DNA from: Acidimicrobiales bacterium
GTDB lineage: Bacteria; Actinomycetota; Acidimicrobiia; Acidimicrobiales; Ilumatobacteraceae
Direction of reading: 5' to 3'
Length of the DNA: 7,182 bases
Assembly: GCA_030830415.1 (NCBI GenBank)
Contig: JAURNB010000164.1
Coordinates: forward strand, 1 to 7,182
Below are positions 1-6,892 of the stretch, one piece after another. The translations under genes and the position numbers were made by a program. The notes below the pieces were generated by a model. It saw only the letters and a list, made by a program, of their open reading frames with translations. It was not told the DNA's origin and searched no databases. Within the stretch, counting starts at the first letter, position 1, and each line of letters starts with the position of its first letter.

Positions 1-1
1 C

Positions 2-484
2 ATCAAAATGGGAACGGTCATCATCATTGTTGGGGTGGTGCTGTTGCTCACATGGATTCCGCTGCGCATGAAACCCGGCATCGGCACCATTATGAATGCC
101 ATCCAAATTGGGCTTGTTGAAAACGTGATGGAAGATCTCCTTCCCGACTCCGATTTCCTTCTTGCCCGTGTGGCGTACCTCGCCGCAGGAATGCTCTTTA
201 TTGCATTTGGCTCTGGGCTCTACATTGGCGCAGAACTTGGGTCTGGACCCCGCGATGGCCTCATGCTGGGCCTCAACAAACGTTTTGGTATTTCCATTCG
301 CCTGGCCCGCACCACCGTTGAAATTGTCGTGTTGGTAGTTGGGCTCATCTTGGGTGGGTCAATAGGGCTCGGAACATTCGTCTTTGCCTTTGGTATTGGG
401 CCTCTTGTACAAAAAGCGCTACACGCTTTGCGCATGTCCCCGTCGCTGAATGAATCAGCAACGGGGCAAGCACTCGAAATGTAA
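2..484 (+). CDS. YczE-family (YyaS/YitT-like) membrane protein, 5' truncated
   Basis: This is the C-terminal part of an integral membrane protein of the YczE/YyaS family (related to the YitT group), whose transport or other activity is not established. The reading frame is open to the left edge (codons ATC AAA precede the ATG at 8), and the segment around that ATG reads like the family's interior pattern 'GTVxIIVGVVLLLxWIPLRxxPGIGT', so I take the ATG at 8 as internal and the true start as lying outside the window. Hydrophobic segments are visible at about residues 3-20, 54-75, 102-120 and 121-135 counted from that ATG. The glycine-rich stretch around residues 68-86 (GSGLYIGAELGSGPRDGL) is the most diagnostic part. 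The last 20 residues are polar and probably cytoplasmic. Family members are usually about 200 residues, so perhaps 40-60 are missing. It converges on ahcY with 10 bp between the stop codons. Confidence 0.85.
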   Translation: MKMGTVIIIVGVVLLLTWIPLRMKPGIGTIMNAIQIGLVENVMEDLLPDSDFLLARVAYLAAGMLFIAFGSGLYIGAELGSGPRDGLMLGLNKRFGISIRLARTTVEIVVLVVGLILGGSIGLGTFVFAFGIGPLVQKALHALRMSPSLNESATGQALEM

Positions 485-494
485 CTCTTGTTGT

Positions 495-1952
495 TTAGTA
501 GCGGTAGTTCTCGGGCTTGAATGGGCCCGACGGGTCGATACCCAAGTATTCAGCCTGCACATCGTTCATCTGTGTGAGCACAACACCAAGTGCATCGAGA
601 TGCAATGCAGCAACTTTCTCATCAAGTTTTTTTGGCAACACATAAACACCAAGTGGGTATTTTTCGGTGTAGTTGAACAGCTCGATTTGGGCAATGACTT
701 GGTTGGTGAATGAGCAGCTCATCACGAAACTTGGGTGACCAGTTGCGCAACCCAAGTTCACCAAGCGGCCTTCTGCCAAAACAATGACAGCATGACCATC
801 GGGGAACGACCACAGGTCGGTACCGGCTTTGAGTTCGTCACGTGTTGCACCACTGCGAGCCAAACCAGCCATATCGATTTCGTTATCGAAGTGGCCAATG
901 TTGCAGACGATGGCATTGTGTTTCATTTTCGACATGTGCGTGACATCAATAATGGCTTCGTTACCTGTTGCAGTAACGAAAATATCTGCCTGGCTTACAA
1001 CTGATTCGAGGGTATTGACTTCATACCCTTCCATTGCTGCCTGCAGCGCGTTGATGGGGTCAATTTCGGTCACGATGACTCGTGCACCTTGACCACGCAA
1101 ACTTTGTGCACAGCCCTTACCTACGTCGCCATAGCCACAGACCACTGCAAGTTTTCCGGCAATCATGACGTCGGTGGCACGGTTGATGGCGTCGATGAGC
1201 GAATGGCGGCAACCATAAAGGTTGTCGAACTTGCTCTTGGTCACACTGTCGTTCACGTTGATAGCAGGGAACAAAAGTTCATTATTCTCTGACATTTTGT
1301 ACAAACGCTTCACCCCAGTGGTGGTTTCTTCGGTCACGCCCTTAATGCCCTTAGCCATGGTGGTCCACTTCTGTGGCTCCGACTTCAAGCTGCGCTGCAA
1401 CAAGCCAAGCACAATGGCAAATTCGGGGTTTGATGCTGTGGTGGGGTCGGGAACAACTCCCGATTTTTCAAACTCCACGCCTTTATGCACGAGCATGGTG
1501 GCATCGCCGCCGTCGTCGAGAATCATGTTGGGGCCATCGCCATCGGGCCATGTCATCATCTGATCGGTGCACCACCAATACTCTTCAAGAGTTTCGCCCT
1601 TCCATGCATAACAAGGAACACCCTGTGGGTTTTCTGCTGTGCCATTTGGGCCAACTACTACAGCTGCTGCTGCATGGTCTTGAGTAGAGAAAATATTGCA
1701 GCTTGCCCAACGCACTTCAGCGCCTAATTCAACAAGGGTTTCAATGAGCACTGCAGTTTGAATGGTCATGTGCAATGAACCAGAGATGCGGCAACCCTTG
1801 AGTGGCTTGGTTGGACCGAACTCTTTGCGCAGTGCGCGAAGGCCTGGCATTTCGTGTTCGGCGAGGTGAATTTCCTTGCGACCAAATGGGGCAAGCGCAA
1901 GATCTGCAACGCGGAAATCGCCGCGTTGTGCAAAGGTGCTATTTGTAGACAT
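495..1952 (-). CDS. ahcY: S-adenosylhomocysteine hydrolase (adenosylhomocysteinase)
   Basis: AhcY reversibly hydrolyses S-adenosyl-L-homocysteine to adenosine and homocysteine using tightly bound NAD, relieving product inhibition of SAM-dependent methyltransferases; it is a cytoplasmic homotetramer in the family. The 485-residue product is full length. Visible motifs are the substrate-domain HMTIQTAVLIETL (61-73) and SCNIFSTQDHAAAA (84-97), DDGGD (146-150), EETTTGV (208-214), the catalytic NDSVTKSKFDN block (234-244, with N234, K239, D243 and N244 matching human N181, K186, D190 and N191), the NAD-binding GYGDVGKG (273-280), HFDNEID (354-360), and the C-terminal KPENYRY whose K479 and Y483 match the residues that reach into the neighbouring subunit's NAD site. 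About 40 extra residues near 157-201 are the insertion found in mycobacterial and plant-type enzymes and absent from the human one. The ATG is preceded at 7 bases by GAAAGG, a fair ribosome-binding site. It is the last gene of the minus-strand run; the 89-bp leader may fold into a pseudoknot. Confidence 0.98.
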   Translation of the reverse strand: MSTNSTFAQRGDFRVADLALAPFGRKEIHLAEHEMPGLRALRKEFGPTKPLKGCRISGSLHMTIQTAVLIETLVELGAEVRWASCNIFSTQDHAAAAVVVGPNGTAENPQGVPCYAWKGETLEEYWWCTDQMMTWPDGDGPNMILDDGGDATMLVHKGVEFEKSGVVPDPTTASNPEFAIVLGLLQRSLKSEPQKWTTMAKGIKGVTEETTTGVKRLYKMSENNELLFPAINVNDSVTKSKFDNLYGCRHSLIDAINRATDVMIAGKLAVVCGYGDVGKGCAQSLRGQGARVIVTEIDPINALQAAMEGYEVNTLESVVSQADIFVTATGNEAIIDVTHMSKMKHNAIVCNIGHFDNEIDMAGLARSGATRDELKAGTDLWSFPDGHAVIVLAEGRLVNLGCATGHPSFVMSCSFTNQVIAQIELFNYTEKYPLGVYVLPKKLDEKVAALHLDALGVVLTQMNDVQAEYLGIDPSGPFKPENYRY

Positions 1953-1955
1953 GGA

Positions 1956-2030
1956 GGAGCCTTTCGGGGACTGTCGATATGAAGGGAAAGTACCCGGGCT
2001 GGGGCCTGCTGGCTCCGGTCTTTCAGCCCG
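1956..2030 (-). promoter_or_regulatory. Candidate pseudoknot leader upstream of ahcY
   Basis: In the mRNA sense, CGGGCTG (2030-2024) is perfectly complementary to CAGCCCG (2001-1995), giving a 7-bp stem. Its 22-base loop contains GGAGCC (2016-2011), complementary to GGCTCC (1961-1956), whose first two Gs are the end of the GAAAGG ribosome-binding site of ahcY. Both pairings can coexist as a pseudoknot: loop 1 AAAGACC, loop 2 AGCAGGCCC, then a 33-base linker. GGCT (2028-2025) can alternatively pair with AGCC (2014-2011), which would compete with both helices. The layout resembles SAH and SAM-II riboswitches, which also use a pseudoknot strand at or near the ribosome-binding site, and the downstream gene consumes SAH. 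However I cannot align the conserved SAH core to it, and 6-7 bp complementarities in about 90 bases can arise by chance. No T-run follows the stem, so it is not an intrinsic terminator. Confidence 0.35.
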
Positions 2031-2041
2031 ACGAGGAAATA

Positions 2042-2281
2042 CTAGTGCGCAATAAAGGTGGGCTGAATGTTTTCAGCGGTGATTTTTGCCATGATGCGTG
2101 AATGTTCACCAGCATCAACAGTGCGTGATTCAGAGATGAGCATGACGGGAATGCCCGCTTTGACGTCGTAGACACGTTGCAAACGGTTGTTGTAGAGAAG
2201 CGACTCTGATTCCACATAGAACAGCGGGCCTTTGTCTTCTGGGCAAGCCAGAATTTCCAACAATTTAGCGTTTAACGACAT
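2042..2281 (-). CDS. Trm112-family small protein
   Basis: A 79-residue protein of the Trm112/YcaR family. In eukaryotes and archaea Trm112 is a small partner that stabilises and activates several SAM-dependent methyltransferases; bacterial members are poorly defined. The family signature is clear: KLLEILACPEDKGPL (6-20), then RVYDVKAGIPVMLISE (36-51), which corresponds to the usual 'Y.I.dGIPvml.dEa' motif. Unusually for a zinc-ribbon family, only one cysteine (C13) is present, so the usual multi-cysteine metal site is missing. A tail of about 25 residues (DAGEHSRIM... to FIAH) follows. The start matches the family's usual beginning (M-x-L-x-x-KLLEILACP). AAAGG lies only one base before the ATG, too close for normal ribosome-binding, and TAGTGT six bases upstream raises the possibility of a leaderless transcript. 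It lies 35 bp after manB and 89 bp before ahcY. Confidence 0.87.
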   Translation of the reverse strand: MSLNAKLLEILACPEDKGPLFYVESESLLYNNRLQRVYDVKAGIPVMLISESRTVDAGEHSRIMAKITAENIQPTFIAH

Positions 2282-2287
2282 ACCTTT

Positions 2288-2293
2288 ACACTA
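2288..2293 (-). promoter_or_regulatory. Possible -10 element for a leaderless Trm112-ahcY transcript
   Basis: On the minus strand TAGTGT (2293-2288) fits the actinobacterial -10 pattern TAnnnT and ends six bases before the ATG at 2281, the spacing expected if transcription begins at the A of the start codon. No TTGACA-like -35 box is evident. The same TAGnGT-6 bases-ATG layout occurs before the DUF3499 gene. It could be chance. Confidence 0.25.
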
Positions 2294-2316
2294 GCCAATT
2301 TGTGCCGAGGTTACTG

Positions 2317-3678
2317 CTACGCGTTTTGTGTAATGAGGGCAAGCACTTCCGAAACATGCTGGTCACATTCATCGCGGTTATTTGCCTCAAGATTGAGTCG
2401 CAGTAATGGCTCGGTGTTCGAGGGTCGCAGGTTGAACCACCACGAACCGCAATCGATGGTGAGCCCGTCGAGACGATCACTCGGAAATGCAGCAAATGCG
2501 GCACCCACTCTTTCAATGACGGCAAGAGGGTCATTGACTTGCGTATTGATTTCACCACTTGCGCTGTAGCGCTCAAAGGGAATACGCACCTGCGAAAGCT
2601 TTTCACCGCTACGACTCATCTCGTTAAACACGTGCATTGCAGCAATGAGCCCGCTGTCGGCACGGTAATTGTTCAGGAAGTAATAGTGCGCTGAATGCTC
2701 TCCACCAAACACAGCGCCAGTTTCTACCATGAGTTGTTTGATGTAACTGTGCCCTACCTGCGAGCGAATAGGGACTCCCCCGTATTCCGTAATGACTTCA
2801 GGTACTGCCTTCGAGCAGATGAGGTTGTGAATGATTTTTGCACCAGGATTTTTGCGCAACACTGCAGCGGCCAACAAAGCAGTTGTTGTGCTTCCCGACA
2901 ACCCAATTCCTTTTTCGTCAACAACGAATACACGGTCGGCATCGCCGTCGAATGCCAAACCAACATCAAACCCGCCAGATAAGACGCGTGCCTGTAGGTC
3001 TTTTTGATTGGCAGGCTGAATGGGGTCTGCTGGATGATTGGGGAAGGTGCCATCGAGTTCACCAAACATCACTTCAAGTTGTATTTGTGGAAGTCGTTCG
3101 CACACTGCAGGAACCACAAGGCCACCCATTCCGTTTGCTGTGTCGGCAACAACTTTTAATGGAATGAGTTGGTCTTGGTCGACAAAGCTCACCACATGGT
3201 CGGCAAATGCATCGAGCAAATTGCGCTGCGATAACTGGCCTCTGCTTGCCACCGATGCCGACGGTTGCGCCAATTCACGCACAGCAACTTCACGAATATC
3301 GTTGAGGCCACTGTCGACACCTACTGGCCGCGCTCCTGACAAGCAAAACTTGATGCCGTTATATTGCGCCGGATTATGCGAGGCAGTGAACATTGCTCCC
3401 GGCGCATCGAGTGAACCCGCAGCAAAGTACAACAAGTCGGTACTTGCTAAACCAAGGTCAACAACATTGACACCCTGCGACATTGCGCCCTCTGCGAATG
3501 CAGCAACGAGCTCTACTCCGGAAGGCCGCATATCGCGAGCCACCAAAATAGTGGAGGCTTTTGCGAAGCGAGCAAAGCCCACACCCACTGCTCGCGCGAT
3601 GTCGACATTGAATTGGTCGGGAACAGTTCCGCGAACGTCGTATGCCTTGAAAATATTGGTGAAATCTGAATGTGCCAT
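2317..3678 (-). CDS. manB: Phosphomannomutase/phosphoglucomutase (ManB type)
   Basis: An alpha-D-phosphohexomutase that should interconvert mannose-6-phosphate and mannose-1-phosphate and possibly the glucose pair, supplying precursors for GDP-mannose and envelope glycans. All four domains of the 453-residue family are present. TASHNP (98-103) carries the phosphoserine, S100; DGDADR (244-249) is the metal-binding loop; GEHSAH (326-331) is the sugar-recognition loop; and RPSNTEP (418-424) is the phosphate-binding loop of the last domain. The N-terminal FKAYDVRG (10-17) is also typical. The third motif has SAH where many enzymes have SGH, a variation I believe is common in actinobacteria. The ATG at 3678 lies 7 bp after the stop of the membrane-protein gene with only a weak AAGAG before it, so translational coupling is likely. 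The Trm112 gene follows after 35 bp. Substrate preference cannot be told from the sequence; the mannose assignment rests on the conserved actinobacterial neighbourhood. Confidence 0.93.
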   Translation of the reverse strand: MAHSDFTNIFKAYDVRGTVPDQFNVDIARAVGVGFARFAKASTILVARDMRPSGVELVAAFAEGAMSQGVNVVDLGLASTDLLYFAAGSLDAPGAMFTASHNPAQYNGIKFCLSGARPVGVDSGLNDIREVAVRELAQPSASVASRGQLSQRNLLDAFADHVVSFVDQDQLIPLKVVADTANGMGGLVVPAVCERLPQIQLEVMFGELDGTFPNHPADPIQPANQKDLQARVLSGGFDVGLAFDGDADRVFVVDEKGIGLSGSTTTALLAAAVLRKNPGAKIIHNLICSKAVPEVITEYGGVPIRSQVGHSYIKQLMVETGAVFGGEHSAHYYFLNNYRADSGLIAAMHVFNEMSRSGEKLSQVRIPFERYSASGEINTQVNDPLAVIERVGAAFAAFPSDRLDGLTIDCGSWWFNLRPSNTEPLLRLNLEANNRDECDQHVSEVLALITQNA

Positions 3679-3685
3679 CTCTTAT

Positions 3686-6118
3686 TTACATTAGCGGTGG
3701 CATTGATGTGCCATAACGATACGGGCCGCGCCGCCACCAAAAAATAACAATTCCAATGCCAATAAAGGTCAGCAAATAAGCGAGTTTGTCGATGCCAGTA
3801 GTTGAGTACTTCAATTGCACATTTTTCTCGGTGGGAATGACCACCATCATGTTTGGTGCGGCCCGATACGGACCTTTTGCTCCCGAAACAGTCCAGTTCG
3901 GGAAATAACTCACCCGCACCAACACAGGCACCCCAACTTTGTCCACAGTGAACGACACAGATTCTTGTGTATGTGAGTAATTCGTAATATTCACTTGCGG
4001 CAATGCAACCGGGGTGATTTCCTCTAGTGGTTGAACAATGTCAACACTGCGCGATGAACTTCCTGGTTCACCGACGCGACGATTGAGGTCGGGGGCAACA
4101 GAAACACGCTGCCATTCCTTTGGCCCATCAGCCACTGGTGTAGCTGCCCATTCGTCGGTGTTTTGCAACCAACTTGAACCCAGCTCGAGCCAGCGCTCAC
4201 GTTGGTCGCCCGAACGTTTTTCCACCACAACAGGCTGCACGGTCATTGGCACTACCCAGTCACTATCGGCCACTTGGTACACCACCCACGGCCCACTACG
4301 AGCAACTTCAGTGAGGTCTTTTTGCGTCTGTGCTTGCGCTACCGCTTCAGGCGTATAGGCCATGAAGTAGCGCACACCGAGCTCTTGTAAGTAGTGAACA
4401 CCCATTTCGGCATTGTTGTTGTCGTAACGCAGTTCGCGCACTGGGTTGCTGCTTTGTTTCGACATCGCAGCAGCACTAATGAAGTGATACGGCGTTGTGC
4501 CGGCAGCTTCAAAGAAGAGTCCTTCTTGTGAACCAATGCATCCATCGGTCCAAAATGGCAACAGCATCAGCGCCATAGTGGTGCCGTACTTGTTGAGATC
4601 GCCACTGTTTTCCCACAATGCTCGACCACACCCCAACGCAGGGTCTTCGCCAATTTTTTTCATGGTTTGAACAATGCCTTCGTATTCACCGTAGGCAGGC
4701 TTACCTTCATATCCTTCAAAGTTCCAGCGTGCCCACCCATCGACAAATGCTTTGTTGCCAGATGGACCACGAAATGGGCCCCATGAATATTCCGATTTAT
4801 CGTTCGCCCCTACAACCACCGAAGCAAACGGCAGTTGCTGAAACCGAAAACCAAAGATGCACAGAACCGTGATGGCAACTGCCCACACCGAAGCGTTACG
4901 CACCAGCCCAGAAGTCACTTCTGCTGGAACTGGTGACGACTTTTCTCCGCGTTCCAGCACGGCTAAACGCACTACCGATGCAATGACGGCATAGATGCCG
5001 ATCATCATGAGCATGTAACGCAAAATGTACATAAAGGGCAAAAGACGCGGGTTCCACAACAGGCCAATGACGGGCAAACTGTCGCGAGTGATGTACACCC
5101 CAGCAAATAATGCTGTGCAATACACGCCCATCCACATGCCAAAAGTTTTTTTGCGCACAATGCAGGCAGCAAAACCAACGAGGGCGAACGCCATGACAAA
5201 GAGATCCCAAAACACGGTGTGTGGGAAGAACATGTCCCAGAATGAATCGGTCGCGCCACTCGGACGTGGCTCGTATTTCATGTCGGTCATGTAGGCATGC
5301 GCAGTGAGAAATGGCAAGACCCAAAATGACGAGAGCAATACCGCTACACCAATAGCGCTGACACCAAAACGAAAACGTTGTTTATTGGCATGGATGAGAA
5401 CCATGAGGGCCGCGCCACCAAACACAAAGATGAGAACAATGCCGTGACATAGCCCAGCCAACGCAATACATATGGCTGCTGCTGCTCTTTTTGTTCCGTC
5501 GTCAAGACCACGAGCTAAAAACCCCAACCCGAGAAATGCAAACGCCAATGCAATGGAAAAGGAAAACTCCCCAGCCATGGTGCTGGCAATATTTCCGCCA
5601 TAGATGGTGAAACTTTCATCGAAGAGAAAAACAGTTGCAGCTAAAGCAAAAAGTTCGGGCAGTGGGTATGCGAATCGTGCAAGTTTTCCAAAAGCCCACG
5701 CACATGCAGGGAGTGCAATAATTCCTATCACTGCAATAATTTTGAACGCAATGCCATAAGGAAGAACGATGTCGAGCAACAAGATGAATAACGCCGGCAC
5801 CACCATGTAAAAGCGGTACGTGGGCAAACCGGAGTACCAGTCCATACTCCAGCCCGACAGTTTGAAGTTTGACAATAAGTTGTCGCGCAAAAACGCCGGG
5901 CCCCACACATGGGCACCCATGTCGCCACCTGTTGGCGTGTTGTTTCTAAAAATCAGCGAAGGATGCAACGTTGCGAAGAGAAACAACATCGCCCCGCCCA
6001 CAATGACAATTGTTGAGAAGAGTTGAAAGCCCTGAAACGATGCAGCAAGTTTCTGGATTCTGTTCGGCGCAACTACTTCGTCTTCAACGTCGTGTTCGCT
6101 TTCGATTTCAGTGGTCAT
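3686..6118 (-). CDS. GT-C-like polytopic membrane protein ('6-pyruvoyl-tetrahydropterin synthase-related' family)
   Basis: An 810-residue membrane protein. It begins with a polar, acidic 30-residue cytoplasmic tail and then has roughly eleven hydrophobic segments (about 33-52, 103-125, 126-146, 155-170, 184-203, 211-241, 253-273, 303-321, 327-345, 362-386 and 409-426), a large soluble region (about 430-775) and a last transmembrane helix (about 778-796) followed by a basic tail. The first external loop contains TPTGGDMGAHVWGP (61-74) and GWSMDWYSGLPTYRFY (89-104), and SFTIYGGNIASTMAGEFSFS (169-188) follows; I recognise these as the pattern of the actinobacterial family named after a PTPS-related domain. 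The topology, with an acidic residue (D66) in the first loop, resembles GT-C glycosyltransferases that use polyprenyl-phosphate sugars; that activity is inference. The end SYFPNWTV (737-744) recalls YfhO-type proteins. No clear ribosome-binding site precedes the ATG, 39 bp after the CPBP gene. manB follows after 7 bp, which supports a role in envelope glycosylation. Confidence 0.88.
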   Translation of the reverse strand: MTTEIESEHDVEDEVVAPNRIQKLAASFQGFQLFSTIVIVGGAMLFLFATLHPSLIFRNNTPTGGDMGAHVWGPAFLRDNLLSNFKLSGWSMDWYSGLPTYRFYMVVPALFILLLDIVLPYGIAFKIIAVIGIIALPACAWAFGKLARFAYPLPELFALAATVFLFDESFTIYGGNIASTMAGEFSFSIALAFAFLGLGFLARGLDDGTKRAAAAICIALAGLCHGIVLIFVFGGAALMVLIHANKQRFRFGVSAIGVAVLLSSFWVLPFLTAHAYMTDMKYEPRPSGATDSFWDMFFPHTVFWDLFVMAFALVGFAACIVRKKTFGMWMGVYCTALFAGVYITRDSLPVIGLLWNPRLLPFMYILRYMLMMIGIYAVIASVVRLAVLERGEKSSPVPAEVTSGLVRNASVWAVAITVLCIFGFRFQQLPFASVVVGANDKSEYSWGPFRGPSGNKAFVDGWARWNFEGYEGKPAYGEYEGIVQTMKKIGEDPALGCGRALWENSGDLNKYGTTMALMLLPFWTDGCIGSQEGLFFEAAGTTPYHFISAAAMSKQSSNPVRELRYDNNNAEMGVHYLQELGVRYFMAYTPEAVAQAQTQKDLTEVARSGPWVVYQVADSDWVVPMTVQPVVVEKRSGDQRERWLELGSSWLQNTDEWAATPVADGPKEWQRVSVAPDLNRRVGEPGSSSRSVDIVQPLEEITPVALPQVNITNYSHTQESVSFTVDKVGVPVLVRVSYFPNWTVSGAKGPYRAAPNMMVVIPTEKNVQLKYSTTGIDKLAYLLTFIGIGIVIFWWRRGPYRYGTSMPPLM

Positions 6119-6124
6119 ATACGT

Positions 6125-6144
6125 ACCATTGTGGCATTTATGGT
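6125..6144 (-). other. Small inverted repeat in the CPBP/GT-C gene gap
   Basis: Within the 39-bp gap between the protease gene and the large membrane-protein gene, ACCAT (6144-6140 on the minus strand) and ATGGT (6129-6125) can form a 5-bp hairpin with a 10-base loop. It ends six bases before the start codon of the membrane protein, which lacks an obvious ribosome-binding site. It has no T-run and is weak; its function is unknown and it may be chance. Confidence 0.18.
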
Positions 6145-6157
6145 GCCAATAAGTGAC

Positions 6158-6892
6158 TCACTTCAGGGCTACAAGTAATAATCCTGTTGCATTAAATGCC
6201 ATGTGCGTCACTATTGCCATACCAATTCTGTGCGAAAAGTGATACGAAAGACCTAAAACCAAGGCAATGGCAAAAAGCCCCGGATACTCCACGGGCACGA
6301 AATGGATGAGCGCAAACCACACCGCTGTGACCACAAGCGCAACGCCATGGTTCATGGTTCCCCGCAAAGTTCCTTGTATGAATCCTCGGTACACGAGTTC
6401 TTCAACAATGGGTGCACCAACCACCACAATGAGCACGAGAACGATCAGCCATCCGCCATGAGCGCGGTCGTAAAGGTCGCGTGCACGATCTTCAACATCT
6501 GCAGCGTTGAAGGTATTAGGGAAAATTTTGCGCAATGGCCAATACACCGCACTCACTAAAAGTATTTGCGATGCAATTCCTAGAGGAATACCGAGAGCAT
6601 CAATTGGCCGAAAGCGAACGGAATAGTCGCTCCAAAAATTACCTGAACCCAATTTGCGCGAGAGCATCACCAACATGACGATGAATGGTGTCCACAATGC
6701 AAGTGCCGATGCACCAAGAATCCAAATGGGTTCTTCGCCAGAAGGAGCACTGGATGCACCCGCAATGACGCCACCCAAAATATTGGCAACGAGATAACAA
6801 CCCAGCCAACCACCAATCACCGTTGGCAACGAATAGCGCGATGCGGTACCGCGGTAATCGCTCGAGTGCCGCGGAGCTGAGTTACCCGGCAA
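6158..6892 (-). CDS. CPBP-family intramembrane metalloprotease (CAAX protease/bacteriocin-processing type)
   Basis: A polytopic membrane protein of the CPBP (Abi, PF02517-type) family, which includes CAAX-prenyl endopeptidases and bacteriocin-immunity or processing proteins. With the TTG at 6892 as start it has 244 residues. The three family motifs are intact: EELVYR (E164 and E165, EExxxR), FALIH (193-197, FxxxH) and HMAFN (230-234, HxxxN), supplying the glutamate and histidines expected for metal-dependent catalysis. Hydrophobic segments lie at about 22-46, 58-78, 99-117, 147-167, 185-202 and 205-240. The start is uncertain. No ATG lies in the credible region; TTG at 6892 overlaps the DUF3499 stop by 11 bases, TTG at 6829 and GTG at 6820 are alternatives, and none has a good ribosome-binding site. 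The frame is open upstream to a GTG at 7006, but using it would put 38 residues inside the DUF3499 gene, which I judge unlikely. The substrate is unknown. Overlap with DUF3499 suggests coupled translation. Confidence 0.88.
   Translation of the reverse strand: MPGNSAPRHSSDYRGTASRYSLPTVIGGWLGCYLVANILGGVIAGASSAPSGEEPIWILGASALALWTPFIVMLVMLSRKLGSGNFWSDYSVRFRPIDALGIPLGIASQILLVSAVYWPLRKIFPNTFNAADVEDRARDLYDRAHGGWLIVLVLIVVVGAPIVEELVYRGFIQGTLRGTMNHGVALVVTAVWFALIHFVPVEYPGLFAIALVLGLSYHFSHRIGMAIVTHMAFNATGLLLVALK

Noticed and set aside
591..633. Hairpin TGCAT-CGAG-ATGCA (591-604) with a run of seven T (627-633) as a terminator for the YczE-family gene
   Set aside because: The stem is only 5 bp and the T-run starts 22 bases after it, so this is not an intrinsic terminator; both are explained by ahcY codons.
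1987..1992. TACTTT on the minus strand as a -10 promoter element for ahcY
   Set aside because: It fits TAnnnT but there is no -35 box, and the match is too loose to claim; if it were the promoter, the pseudoknot stem would not be transcribed, so it is worth remembering only as a competing explanation.
3038..3694. 218-codon open frame on the plus strand opposite manB
   Set aside because: It lies wholly antisense to a well-supported phosphomutase gene, its translation looks compositionally odd (rich in S, T, R, A) and matches no family I know; it is a shadow of the manB codon pattern.
4660..5156. Seven-base A runs (minus strand, Lys-Lys codons near 4660 and 5150) as programmed frameshift sites
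   Set aside because: The protein continues with expected membrane-protein sequence across each run, and no alternative product or stimulatory structure is evident.
4896..5324. 142-codon minus-strand frame inside the GT-C-like gene
   Set aside because: It is a different frame of the same strand within a continuous 810-residue protein, with a Cys/His/Arg-rich composition typical of out-of-frame translation.
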